NCBI RefSeq assembly: GCF_001594145.1
Contig: NZ_LVCF01000042.1
Coordinates: 62,001-126,000, forward strand
Length of the DNA: 64,000 nucleotides
Origin: Branchiibius sp. NY16-3462-2
GTDB taxonomy: Bacteria > Actinomycetota > Actinomycetes > Actinomycetales > Dermatophilaceae
Direction of reading: 5' to 3'
The notes under the pieces were generated by a model. The model searched no databases. It was given only the letters and a program-made list of their open reading frames with translations, and was not told the origin of the DNA. Shown in pieces: positions 33,865 through 41,807 of this stretch. Within the stretch, counting starts at the first letter, position 1. The number at the start of each line of letters is the position of its first letter. The translations under genes and the position numbers were made by a program.

Positions 33865-34740
33865 ATGCAGGTCGACTTCTACACGGACGCAACGGAATTC
33901 CTGTCGGTTGCAGGGGGCTACCTGGCGGTGGATCCAATCCGCCTCAGCGTCCTCGCGACCAACGCCACCCGGTACGCGGGTGCCTCGGTGGAGCCGGTCG
34001 ATTGGCCGCGGTGGTGGGCAGTTGTCCGTGACGACGACGGCATTGTCGGCGTCGCGATGCGCACCCATCCGGCCGGCGAGCACTCGGTGTGGTTGGGCGG
34101 ACAGCCCGAAGCGTCCGTTGCCGCACTCGTCGCCGCGTTGCGCGCTCGGGGCGAGATCGTCCTGGCAGCCAACGGTGAGTTGCCTGCCGTCCAGCAGTTC
34201 GCCGAAGGCATGGCGCACGCCGCTGGGGGACAGGTCGTACGGGATGTGCCGACCCGGTTATGGGCGTTGACCCAGGTGCAGTGGCCGCCCCAGCCAGTGG
34301 GATCGCTGCGCGAGGCGACTGCCGAGGACGTCGATGTCCTGCTGCCGTTGATGGCTGGGTTCATGGCTGAAGCGGCGGAGCAGGCGTCACGCCCGTTGCA
34401 CCCCGGGGAACGCGTCGAGCACAGCGCCGAGGATCTGGCCGCTGGGATCGCCGCCGGCCGGCGCTACCTGTTATGGGAGGTCGACGACCAGATAACCCAC
34501 GTCACAGGGATCAACGTGCCTGCTTTCGGGTCTGCGCGAATCGGCCCGGTGCTGACGCCAAAACCGTTCCGTGGCAACGGGTACGCCGCGTGGGTCGTGG
34601 CGTCGGCCGCGCAGCAGATCCTCGACGCGGGACTGTGGGCCTGTCTCTACACGGACGTGACCAATCCGGTGTCCAACGGCGTCTACGCGCGGATCGGCTT
34701 CGAGGCGCTTGCTGAGTCCGCGGAGTACTCGGTGGCATAA
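33865..34740 (+). CDS. GNAT-family acetyltransferase (FR47-like C-terminal domain)
   Basis: 291 residues in two halves. The N-terminal half resembles a degenerate GNAT scaffold. The C-terminal half has GPVLTPKPFRGNGYAAWVVASAAQQIL, the CoA-binding loop region, and TNPVSNGVYARIGF, as in FR47-like acetyltransferases. Substrate is unknown. Transcription ends at a hairpin shared with the convergent peptidoglycan-binding gene. Confidence 0.8.
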   Translation: MQVDFYTDATEFLSVAGGYLAVDPIRLSVLATNATRYAGASVEPVDWPRWWAVVRDDDGIVGVAMRTHPAGEHSVWLGGQPEASVAALVAALRARGEIVLAANGELPAVQQFAEGMAHAAGGQVVRDVPTRLWALTQVQWPPQPVGSLREATAEDVDVLLPLMAGFMAEAAEQASRPLHPGERVEHSAEDLAAGIAAGRRYLLWEVDDQITHVTGINVPAFGSARIGPVLTPKPFRGNGYAAWVVASAAQQILDAGLWACLYTDVTNPVSNGVYARIGFEALAESAEYSVA

Positions 34741-34745
34741 CGCAG

Positions 34746-34769
34746 GACGGCCCGCTGTCGCGGGCCGTC
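34746..34769. terminator. bidirectional intrinsic terminator
   Basis: GACGGCCCGC-TGTC-GCGGGCCGTC, a perfect 10-bp stem, followed by TTGGCGTTTTC. It lies between two convergent genes and can serve both. Confidence 0.85.
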
Positions 34770-34794
34770 TTGGCGTTTTCTGTTGTGGGTGTGA

Positions 34795-35310
34795 TCAGTT
34801 GTTGCCACCCATGACGTTGTTGCCGTGGGCCAGCATCACCGTGAGGGCGTTGGCGGTGGCCTTGTTCATCACGCCGGTCTGGGGCAGGTGCGCGTCGCGC
34901 TGCAGGTACTTGATCGCGTTGATCGTCTGCGTGCCGTCGATGCCGTTGATGGGGCCTTCGTAGTAGTTCAGCTGTCCCAGCTCGCGCTGCAGTTCCTTGA
35001 TGCTGTTGGAGGGCTTGACGCTGTGGTGGCCGGCCGGGGTCACCGGGACGGCCGGGACAACGGTGCCGGGGGTGTTGTGGCCGCTCGGGGTGACCGGGAC
35101 GGCGGGCACGACGGTCTTGGTGGCGGCCGGGGTGTGCGATGACGTGGCGTGGGCGGTGGAACCGCTGAAGCCGAACGCGGCGGCGCCGCAGATGGCGGCG
35201 GCAGCGATGCCGGTGAGGGTCAGGCCGGCGACCATGCGCCGCTTGGACTTGGCGGCCTGCGCCTTCTGCGCGTCGATGTCGGTGGCCTGGCGGGTGGTGG
35301 TGGTGTTCAT
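34795..35310 (-). CDS. small exported protein with peptidoglycan-binding domain
   Basis: 171 residues. After a polar N-terminus, a hydrophobic helix (about 27-50) works as signal or anchor. A linker holds two copies of VVPAVPVTP(S/A)GH, visible as tandem repeats in DNA around 35037-35113. The C-terminal PG_binding_1 domain (about 103-160) has IKELQRELGQLNYYEGPING and IKYLQRDAHLPQTGVMN. It should bind cell-wall peptidoglycan without an enzymatic domain. AAGGAAG precedes the ATG. Confidence 0.78.
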   Translation of the reverse strand: MNTTTTRQATDIDAQKAQAAKSKRRMVAGLTLTGIAAAAICGAAAFGFSGSTAHATSSHTPAATKTVVPAVPVTPSGHNTPGTVVPAVPVTPAGHHSVKPSNSIKELQRELGQLNYYEGPINGIDGTQTINAIKYLQRDAHLPQTGVMNKATANALTVMLAHGNNVMGGNN

Positions 35311-35424
35311 TTCGGATCTTCCTTTTCTGGTGGGCCTCGGCTTGTCCGGGGCGATGACTTAACTTTCGGCCCGGTGGCGGCTCGGACCTGTCGACCGTTC
35401 GGCCCACGTACCGGGTGAACTGGA

Positions 35425-35444
35425 TGTCCCCCGATCGGGGGACA
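35425..35444. promoter_or_regulatory. perfect 20-bp palindrome in divergent promoter region
   Basis: TGTCCCCCGATCGGGGGACA, with no central spacer. It lies between the peptidoglycan-binding gene (minus) and the SDR gene (plus), ending 36 bases before the SDR -10. It is a likely operator; the binding protein is unknown. Confidence 0.6.
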
Positions 35445-35480
35445 CGACGAACTGAGTGCCGCGGCCATCCCTGTGGCGCA

Positions 35481-35486
35481 TAGGGT
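35481..35486 (+). promoter_or_regulatory. -10 hexamer of leaderless SDR gene
   Basis: TAGGGT, six bases before ATG 35493. Confidence 0.5.
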
Positions 35487-35492
35487 CACGCC

Positions 35493-36239
35493 ATGGGCAA
35501 CGAGGTCTATCTGGTTACCGGCGGCACCCGCGGCATCGGCGCCGCCACCGCTCGACAGCTGGCCGGTGCTCCCGGCCGGACGCTGGTGCTGGCCTACCGG
35601 TCTGATGCTGAAGCCGCTGACCGCATCGTCGCGGAACTGGACGCGCCCGGCTCGCCCGTGATCGCCGTACGGTGCGATGTCGCTGACCCGTCCGCGATCG
35701 AGGAACTCTTCCGGGCCGTTGACGGGTACGGCGATCTGGCGGCTCTGGTGAACAGCGCCGGCATCGTGGGTCGCCAGAGTTCGTTCGTCGACATCGATGC
35801 CGATCGTTGGCGAAACATGTTGCAGGTCAACGTGATTGGCACGGCACTGTGTTGTCGCGAGGCGGTCGTCCGAATGCGGGCGCGTCCCGTAGGCGTCCGC
35901 GCGATCGTCAATATCTCTTCCAAGGCCTCGGTGCTCGGTTCCCCGAACGAGTACGTCGACTACGCCGCCAGCAAGGGCGCGGTCGATTCCCTGACCCGCG
36001 GCCTGGCGCTGGAGGTTGCCGCCGAGGGGATCCGGGTGAACTCGATCCGCGCGGGCATCATCGACACCGACATTCACATCCTCGGTGGGGAACCGCGCCG
36101 CGCCGACCGCGTGGGGCCGATGCAGCCGATGGGCCGCGCGGGAACCGCCGAGGAGGTCGCCGACACGGTGACCTGGCTGCTGTCGGACCGGTCGTCGTAC
36201 GTCACCGGCGCCTTCATCGACGTCTCCGGAGGTAGGTAG
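35493..36239 (+). CDS. short-chain dehydrogenase/reductase
   Basis: 248 residues. The nucleotide-binding motif is TGGTRGIG (9-16), followed by NSAG (about 87-90), catalytic Ser142 or 143, Tyr157 and Lys161 (YVDYAASKG). The C-terminal VTGAFIDVSGGR is standard for classical SDRs. It probably uses NADP(H), given the Arg in the Gly-rich loop. Substrate is unknown. An aldo/keto reductase gene follows 29 bases later with its own promoter. Confidence 0.88.
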   Translation: MGNEVYLVTGGTRGIGAATARQLAGAPGRTLVLAYRSDAEAADRIVAELDAPGSPVIAVRCDVADPSAIEELFRAVDGYGDLAALVNSAGIVGRQSSFVDIDADRWRNMLQVNVIGTALCCREAVVRMRARPVGVRAIVNISSKASVLGSPNEYVDYAASKGAVDSLTRGLALEVAAEGIRVNSIRAGIIDTDIHILGGEPRRADRVGPMQPMGRAGTAEEVADTVTWLLSDRSSYVTGAFIDVSGGR

Positions 36240-36255
36240 CCCCAGGAAGGGGAGG

Positions 36256-36261
36256 TAGCCT
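36256..36261 (+). promoter_or_regulatory. -10 hexamer of aldo/keto reductase gene
   Basis: TAGCCT, seven bases before GTG 36269. Confidence 0.4.
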
Positions 36262-36268
36262 CCGTTAC

Positions 36269-37153
36269 GTGACTGACAACGTGGTGAACGCCGCTGACGC
36301 GGGAGATTTCGAACTGGCCGGACGCCCGGTCCACCGGATCGGCTTCGGGGCGATGCAACTACCCGGCCCGGGTGTCTTCGGGCCACCGAAGGACAAGGAC
36401 GCAGCGATCGCAGTGCTGCGGCGCGCCGTCGAGCTGGGCGTCAATCACATTGATACCGCTCAGTTCTATGGGCCGGATGTGTCCAACGAGTTGATCCACG
36501 AAGCGTTGCACCCTTATCCCGATGACCTGTCGATCGTGACCAAAGTGGGCGCGCGTCGCGACGGCGAGGGCAACTGGGTCCCGGCGCAGACTCCCCAGGA
36601 GTTGCGCGAGGACGTTGAGGCGAACCTGCGCACGCTCGGCCTGGACCAGATTGCTGCAGTGAACCTGCGCCGGATGGACGAACACGAGGGTCACGACGTC
36701 GTACCCATCGAGGACCAGTTGTCCGAACTGGTTGCGCTGCGCGGCGAAGGGAAGATCGGCGGTATCGGGGTGTCAACCGTTGATCTGGACACGCTGGACC
36801 TGGCGATCAAGGAAGCCGACATCGTCTGCGTGCAGAACGCATTCAGCCTCGTCGACCAGTCGGATGCGCCTGTCCTCGAGCACTGCGCAGCCGCCGGCAT
36901 TGCCTACGTGCCGTACTTCCCACTGGGTTCGGCGTTCCCGAATATGCCCAAGGTCGTGGATGATTCGCGGGTCAAGGAGATCGCCGCTGCGCGCGGTGTC
37001 GGCCCCGCCCAGATCGGTCTGGCGTGGCTGCTGGCCCGCTCACCGAACATCCTGTTGATCCCGGGAACCTCATCGGTGGCCCACCTGGAGGAGAACCTCG
37101 CGGTGGGAGACATTCACCTGACCGAGGCGGAGTTGGTAACCCTCGCTGGATAG
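36269..37153 (+). CDS. aldo/keto reductase, YdbC/PdxI-like subgroup
   Basis: 294 residues, TIM-barrel AKR. Asp62, Tyr67 (HIDTAQFYGP) and Lys92 (VTKVG) of the catalytic tetrad are present. The usual catalytic His position reads VNLRRMD instead of DLxxLH. That NLR form is typical of the E. coli YdbC subgroup, for which pyridoxal reductase activity has been described. LIPGTSSVAHLEEN binds the NADPH phosphate. A vitamin B6 role is an inference. Confidence 0.8.
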   Translation: MTDNVVNAADAGDFELAGRPVHRIGFGAMQLPGPGVFGPPKDKDAAIAVLRRAVELGVNHIDTAQFYGPDVSNELIHEALHPYPDDLSIVTKVGARRDGEGNWVPAQTPQELREDVEANLRTLGLDQIAAVNLRRMDEHEGHDVVPIEDQLSELVALRGEGKIGGIGVSTVDLDTLDLAIKEADIVCVQNAFSLVDQSDAPVLEHCAAAGIAYVPYFPLGSAFPNMPKVVDDSRVKEIAAARGVGPAQIGLAWLLARSPNILLIPGTSSVAHLEENLAVGDIHLTEAELVTLAG

Positions 37154-37168
37154 CCGTCGCGGCGTGCC

Positions 37169-37744
37169 GTGACGCTGCACGCCGCTCCGTCCGCCACAGT
37201 GGGGTCCGTGAGTGGGAAGGACCAAGCCAGGACCGCAGCCGCCTGGATCTTCATGGCGGTGCGGGTCTGTGTCGTGGTCATCCTCGCCGCAGCTCTCTTC
37301 GTGATCGTGCCGGTGCGGGGCAACGGCTTCGCGAGAGACTGGCAGTGGTTGCTGGTCTTCATCGCGGCCATGTCCCAGGTCATCGCCATGGCTGTCTGGA
37401 TCATCCAACATGCGCGGTACGCCGTCGTGCGTTCGATGGAAGCACTCCTGGTCATCATCGCGATCTTCCTGATCTTCTTCGCCCGGCTCTACCTGTCCGC
37501 CTCGGCGAGAGATCCGGCAGCGTTCACCGAACCGCTGGACCACGTATCGGCGTTCTACTTCACGGTCTCCACGTTCGCAACGGTCGGGTACGGCGACATC
37601 GCGCCGCGCACCGATGCCATGCGCCTGGCCGTCACGCTGCAGATGTTGTTGAACCTGATCCTGCTCAGTGGCGTGGCGCGGCTGATCTTCACCGCTGCGC
37701 GCAGGCGGCCTGTCCACCCGGAGGCTAGAACCCCGTCAGACTGA
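37169..37744 (+). CDS. two-transmembrane-type potassium channel family protein
   Basis: 191 residues with several hydrophobic helices and a pore loop carrying the K+ filter TVGYGD (in FYFTVSTFATVGYGDIAPRTDAMR). No RCK/TrkA domain is attached. GTG 37169 is the longest start; GTG 37208, nearer the first helix, is equally plausible. It converges on the NUDIX gene with a 20-base overlap. It probably passes K+ across the cytoplasmic membrane. Confidence 0.8.
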   Translation: MTLHAAPSATVGSVSGKDQARTAAAWIFMAVRVCVVVILAAALFVIVPVRGNGFARDWQWLLVFIAAMSQVIAMAVWIIQHARYAVVRSMEALLVIIAIFLIFFARLYLSASARDPAAFTEPLDHVSAFYFTVSTFATVGYGDIAPRTDAMRLAVTLQMLLNLILLSGVARLIFTAARRRPVHPEARTPSD

Positions 37745-38615
37745 CCGGTTCGTCCGGGGTTCCTTGCTCCCGGAGACGGGTCAGCAGGTCAGGGAGCGAC
37801 CGTGGACTGAAAGTAACTGCGCCATCTGCGATCTCGGTCGGTGACCACCATCGCACCTCCTGCACGTGCTCGGCCCGCAGCTGCTCCTCGCTGAACCCGG
37901 GTCGAGGCTCAAAATGGGCCATCCGGAGCAGATAGATGTGGTCGATCTGACCGTCCCACTGTCCCATCGGGAAGTGGGCGGTCTTCGTCCACATCTCCGG
38001 GCCGGTCGCGTCCACGTGCAAACCGATCTCCTCCAGCATCTCCCGCTGCAGTGCCTGCAGCGGCGACTCCCCGGGCTCGATACCGCCACCCGGGAGTGCC
38101 CAGAACTCGGCCACGCCCCCGGGTTCATCCCAGCGGAAACGCAGCAGCAGCGCGTGGTCGTCGTCATCGAGGATCAGGGCACGGACACTGTGCCGCATAC
38201 GTGGCGAAGCAATGCGGGGAAGGAGCAGCCGGGCCAACGGGGCGAGCCGGTCGCCGAGTGCGTCGGCTTCAGCGGGGGTGAACCAGCGCGCCTCCGCGAT
38301 CTCGGCAGACGCCGTCACCGGCTGATCCAGATGCAGCCGGAACACCTGGGAGTGCAGCACATGACCGGGTTCGTTGGCCGTGTCCGTCTCGAACTCCCCG
38401 AGCGGGCGCAGCGCCGCCTCCGGTACGTCGATCTGCAGCTCCTCGTGCAACTCCCGTCGCAGCGCCTCGACCGCCGTCTCTCCGGCCTCGGGCTTTCCAC
38501 CGGGTTGCATGAAGACCTGCGATGACTGCTTGCGCACCAACAGGATTCGGCCGTGTGGATCCGTGGTCAACGCGGCGACCACCCGGATCAGGGGAGCAGG
38601 CTGGTCGGCAGGCAC
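37725..38615 (-). CDS. tandem two-domain NUDIX hydrolase
   Basis: 296 residues with two NUDIX domains. Box 1 (40-62) is GKPEAGET...RELHEELQI, where the last conserved Gly is Gln61. Box 2 (about 177-199) is canonical, with GIEPGES...REMLEEIGL. Most NUDIX enzymes are single-domain. GTG 38615 is backed by TAGGCT six bases upstream. Substrates would be nucleoside-diphosphate derivatives. The first domain may be weak or regulatory. Confidence 0.83.
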   Translation of the reverse strand: MPADQPAPLIRVVAALTTDPHGRILLVRKQSSQVFMQPGGKPEAGETAVEALRRELHEELQIDVPEAALRPLGEFETDTANEPGHVLHSQVFRLHLDQPVTASAEIAEARWFTPAEADALGDRLAPLARLLLPRIASPRMRHSVRALILDDDDHALLLRFRWDEPGGVAEFWALPGGGIEPGESPLQALQREMLEEIGLHVDATGPEMWTKTAHFPMGQWDGQIDHIYLLRMAHFEPRPGFSEEQLRAEHVQEVRWWSPTEIADGAVTFSPRSLPDLLTRLREQGTPDEPVSLTGF

Positions 38616-38621
38616 CGTCCC

Positions 38622-38627
38622 AGCCTA
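38622..38627 (-). promoter_or_regulatory. -10 hexamer of leaderless NUDIX gene
   Basis: TAGGCT on the minus strand, six bases before GTG 38615. It lies across the last codon and stop of the upstream permease gene. Confidence 0.5.
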
Positions 38628-39374
38628 GGCGAGTAACTCGACCGGTTTCAGCGCGGTTCGACCGAGCAATCGAGTGGTCAGCGTCGCCGCGATCGCGCTG
38701 CACGCCATGATCGCGGCGAGCACGAGGACCTGAAACCGCCCGGCCTCCAACGGTGACAGTCCGCCGAAGATGGCACCGACGAATGCCCCTGGCAGAGTGA
38801 CCAATCCGGTGGTCCGGGTCTGATCGATCGACGGGACGAGGGCGTGGTAGGCGGCTGTCCGTGCCACGTGCAGGTTGGCCTGGGGTGGTCGTGCCCCGAT
38901 CGCTAGCCAGCCTTCGATCTGGTCCCACTGGTCGATCGAGGATTGCCGGAACGAGCGCCCGGCCAGCGTCGTACACGTCATGGAGTTCCCGATGACGATC
39001 CCCGCGATGGCCAGTGCGTACCGGGGAGTGGCATCCAACGCGCCGGTCGCGAAGACCACGGCCAGGGCCACCGTGACACCGCTCAGCATCGCCGTCGCGG
39101 CGATCGGGATCTGATGCGCACCACCGAGTCGGCCGGCCGCGGTCCAGATCGCGATGGCGGCCATGATCGCCAACGCGAGGAGCACACCCCACCATGACCG
39201 GATGAGCCCACCGAGGACGACGGCCAGCACCGCCAGTTGCAGCACGCCACGGCCGATGGCGAGCACCGGCGCGAGCGGATGTGGCAACCGATTCGCCCAG
39301 AAGATAGCGGCACTGATCGCGGCCAGGATCGCCACGGCGACCAGTGAGGCGACCAGGTGCTCAGCGTGCGGCAC
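38625..39374 (-). CDS. FetB/UPF0014-family ABC permease
   Basis: 249 residues with about seven helices. IPIAATAMLSGVTVALAV, IVIGNSMTCTTLAGRSF and ATRTAAYHALVPSIDQTRTTGLVTLPGAFVG-type blocks identify the FetB (YbbM, UPF0014) family, linked in E. coli to iron export with the ATPase FetA. No fetA-type ATPase is adjacent. GTG 39374, seven bases after the methyltransferase stop, gives the usual family length; the longer frame overlaps that gene. Confidence 0.8.
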   Translation of the reverse strand: MPHAEHLVASLVAVAILAAISAAIFWANRLPHPLAPVLAIGRGVLQLAVLAVVLGGLIRSWWGVLLALAIMAAIAIWTAAGRLGGAHQIPIAATAMLSGVTVALAVVFATGALDATPRYALAIAGIVIGNSMTCTTLAGRSFRQSSIDQWDQIEGWLAIGARPPQANLHVARTAAYHALVPSIDQTRTTGLVTLPGAFVGAIFGGLSPLEAGRFQVLVLAAIMACSAIAATLTTRLLGRTALKPVELLA

Positions 39375-39381
39375 CGCGGGA

Positions 39382-40143
39382 TCAGCTCCGGGTTCCGATA
39401 GCCACCCACGCCACCGCATGGTGCGGCCCGGGTGCGGGCGGCAGCAAGTGCGCGCAGCGCTGCCGGAGTGCCTCGCGGTCGGAAGAGTCCAAGGTGGCCA
39501 GGTAGGCACCGGCCGGACCCACCCCCAATTCGTAAGGCTGCCACCAGGACTCGAAGCTGTCGTAGACCAGATCCACGCTTAACTCGGTGTCCGTGGCCAG
39601 CGACAACCCGGCGTCGCGCAGAAGGTCACGCAGTTCGCCGGCTTGCGTCCCACGCTGCCCCGATTCGTCCGGGACGTCCTCGAAAAGCTCGTTGGCCGCC
39701 TGCCAGAAGACCGACAACGGCGACCGGCCACCGCCGAAGTCCCACACCGATACGGCGACCCGGCCTCCGGGCCGGGTCACCCGGACCATCTCCGCAAGCC
39801 CGCGATCTGCGTCGGCCATGAACTGCACCACCAGTTGAGCGATCACCAGATCGAAGGTTTCGTCGTCGAACGGTAGTGACTCGGCGGCCGCCAACCGGAC
39901 TTCGGCGTTCGGCATGCTTTCGCCCAGCGCCGCGACGAACGGTGGGGACGAATCGACCGCGGTCACGGCGGCCTCGCCCAGGAAGTAGGCAAGCCGCTGC
40001 GCCACGGCACCGGTGCCGGCACCGACATCCAGAGCGCGTTGCCCGGCAGTGGGCGCGAGCAGGGAGATGAGACGGTCAGCCAACCGATCGGCGTACCGCC
40101 CCATGAACGCCTGGTAGGCGTCCGCCGCGACGTCGAAACTCAC
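39382..40143 (-). CDS. class I SAM-dependent methyltransferase
   Basis: 253 residues. SAM-binding motif I is ALDVGAGTGAVAQRLA, motif II is AVDSSPPFVAALGE, and the ADRGLAEMVRVTRPGGRVAVSVW block is typical of UbiE/Methyltransf_11 enzymes. Acceptor is unknown. Its start overlaps the stop of the upstream membrane-protein gene by four bases and the permease gene follows, so the three form a short operon. Confidence 0.82.
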   Translation of the reverse strand: MSFDVAADAYQAFMGRYADRLADRLISLLAPTAGQRALDVGAGTGAVAQRLAYFLGEAAVTAVDSSPPFVAALGESMPNAEVRLAAAESLPFDDETFDLVIAQLVVQFMADADRGLAEMVRVTRPGGRVAVSVWDFGGGRSPLSVFWQAANELFEDVPDESGQRGTQAGELRDLLRDAGLSLATDTELSVDLVYDSFESWWQPYELGVGPAGAYLATLDSSDREALRQRCAHLLPPAPGPHHAVAWVAIGTRS

Positions 40144-40559
40144 GAGTCCAGCATGGCCGAAGTGGGATCGGTCCGCACGAGCCGGGCTGCTCGCGTCGGC
40201 AACCAGACGCCCAGGCCCATGAGGACCAGCGCCAGCGGCACGTGCACCGCCGTCAGGGCATCGTCGCCGTTGTCGGTGATCTGCCCACCGAGGTGGGCCT
40301 CACCCGCGATGGCCAGCACGAGCGCAACGCTGCCGAGCCACAGCGCGCGGTCACTGCGCAGCCGCAGGGTCACCCAGGCCGCCGCCGCGACTGAGCACAG
40401 CAGGGTGGCCCAGGCGCCGAGGTCATGCACGTGGATCCACGAGTCCGATCGCGGGTCGGATGCGAGGAAGAGTCCGGCCCACACGCCCTGGAGCACGATG
40501 AGGATCGCGGTCAGTCCGAGCAGGATCGCGGCGATGAGCCGGTCTCGTCTGGTTGTCAC
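40140..40559 (-). CDS. hypothetical four-helix membrane protein
   Basis: 139 residues with four hydrophobic helices, at about 8-33, 46-66, 73-93 and 102-122. Conserved-looking polar residues are WIHVHDLGAW, HLGGQI and AVHVPLAL; the spaced His residues could hold a metal or heme, but this is speculation. GTG 40559 starts an operon with the methyltransferase. Confidence 0.55.
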   Translation of the reverse strand: MTTRRDRLIAAILLGLTAILIVLQGVWAGLFLASDPRSDSWIHVHDLGAWATLLCSVAAAAWVTLRLRSDRALWLGSVALVLAIAGEAHLGGQITDNGDDALTAVHVPLALVLMGLGVWLPTRAARLVRTDPTSAMLDS

Positions 40560-40644
40560 TCACCGACCGTGCGGGCACGGGCGGCGTAGCGACAAGAGGC
40601 TGGTCCCAGGTGTGGCTCAGGGTCCGAGTCAGGCGGGCGGCGGG

Positions 40645-40660
40645 TACGACCCAGGTCGTA
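40645..40660. promoter_or_regulatory. 16-bp dyad upstream of two-component operon
   Basis: TACGACC-CA-GGTCGTA, perfect 7-2-7 dyad centred 66.5 bases upstream of the predicted leaderless start at 40719. A near-identical site lies upstream of the COG4705-uppP operon (45341-45356). Probably bound by the NarL-type regulator encoded here. Confidence 0.65.
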
Positions 40661-40706
40661 GAACCGACCCCACGCGGGTACGCCGCGCGAGGACTGGTCG
40701 GCCGGT

Positions 40707-40712
40707 TACCGT
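40707..40712 (+). promoter_or_regulatory. -10 hexamer of leaderless histidine kinase gene
   Basis: TACCGT, six bases before GTG 40719. The -35 region (CGCGCG) is non-consensus, as expected for an activator-dependent promoter. Confidence 0.5.
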
Positions 40713-40718
40713 CAGGGG

Positions 40719-41807
40719 GTGGACAGTGAGCGGCTCGCAGCGACGCCCGCAGCGCGCCTGGGTGCGATGTCGCCGGCGGCGCGCGATGCGGTGTTGGCTC
40801 TCGGTTGTCTGCTCATCGGGCTTCCCGAGGTCATCGCCCACGGCGGCTGGAACCTCAAGGTCGCGCTCGCGCTGATCGCCATGAGCGCGCCCGTCCTGCT
40901 CCAGAGCCGCTACCCCGTAGCGGTTTTCGCTGTCCTCGCGGTGTTCGCGGCGGTGCAGTGGTGGCTGGACGTGCGGGTGCTCAGCGACGTGTCGTTGTTG
41001 GTGGTGCTGACGACGCTGGTCATGCAGCGACGCACCCGGGCCGTGGTTGCCGCGGTCGTTGTCCTCGAGATCGGTGTGGTGCTCGCGGTCGCGAAGTGGT
41101 CCGAGCACTCCCTCCTGCTCGGCGTCCTGCTCAACATCGCCATCGCCGCCGCGGTGCTGCTGGGTGTCTACCTGCGGGAGCGCGCGGCCTATCTCACGCA
41201 GGTCACCGAGCGCGCCGGGCAGCTCGAACGCACCCGGATCGCGCGCGACATGCACGACGTCGTCGGCCATCATCTGGCGGTGATGATCGCGCTGGCTGAC
41301 GGTGCCCAGGCAGCGGTGAAGCACGGCCAACCCCCGGATGAGGCGCTCCGGCAGCTATCCCTCACCGGTCGGCAGGCGTTGGCTGAAACCCGTTCTCTGG
41401 TGACTGTTCTCGCTGCGCCGACTGCGCCACTCCCGTCCGCGCTGGAGCAACTCGCGACTCCGGTCCGGCTGGCCGGCGTCCCGGTGCGGATTCAGGTCGC
41501 CGGTCAGCCCACCGCCGACAGCGGCGACGTCGACGAGGTGGTGCGGCGCGTCGTACAGGAAGCATTGACCAACACGCTCAAGCACGCCGAACGCCCAGCC
41601 AGCGTCGAGGTCAACCTCACGTACGCCGAGTCCACCGTGACCGTGGACGTCACCGACCGCAGTGCCCGGCCGCCGCTACCCCAGCCCGCGGGTCGTGGCA
41701 TCAGCGGAATGTCCGAACGTGTTGCTGCACAGCATGGTTCGTTCAGCGCCGGGCCGGACAACAGCGGATGGCGGGTACACGTCACGCTGCCGGTCGTGAC
41801 GCGATGA
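40719..41807 (+). CDS. NarL-type sensor histidine kinase
   Basis: 362 residues. About four to five membrane helices fill residues 20-155 with little extracellular domain (intramembrane-sensing layout). The HisKA_3 block RTRIARDMHDVVGHHLAVM contains phospho-acceptor His179. The HATPase domain follows, with EALTNTLKHAE (N box) and GRGISGMSERVAAQHG (G boxes). It should phosphorylate the response regulator whose ATG overlaps its stop. Small-loop kinases of this type often sense envelope stress. Confidence 0.87.
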   Translation: MDSERLAATPAARLGAMSPAARDAVLALGCLLIGLPEVIAHGGWNLKVALALIAMSAPVLLQSRYPVAVFAVLAVFAAVQWWLDVRVLSDVSLLVVLTTLVMQRRTRAVVAAVVVLEIGVVLAVAKWSEHSLLLGVLLNIAIAAAVLLGVYLRERAAYLTQVTERAGQLERTRIARDMHDVVGHHLAVMIALADGAQAAVKHGQPPDEALRQLSLTGRQALAETRSLVTVLAAPTAPLPSALEQLATPVRLAGVPVRIQVAGQPTADSGDVDEVVRRVVQEALTNTLKHAERPASVEVNLTYAESTVTVDVTDRSARPPLPQPAGRGISGMSERVAAQHGSFSAGPDNSGWRVHVTLPVVTR

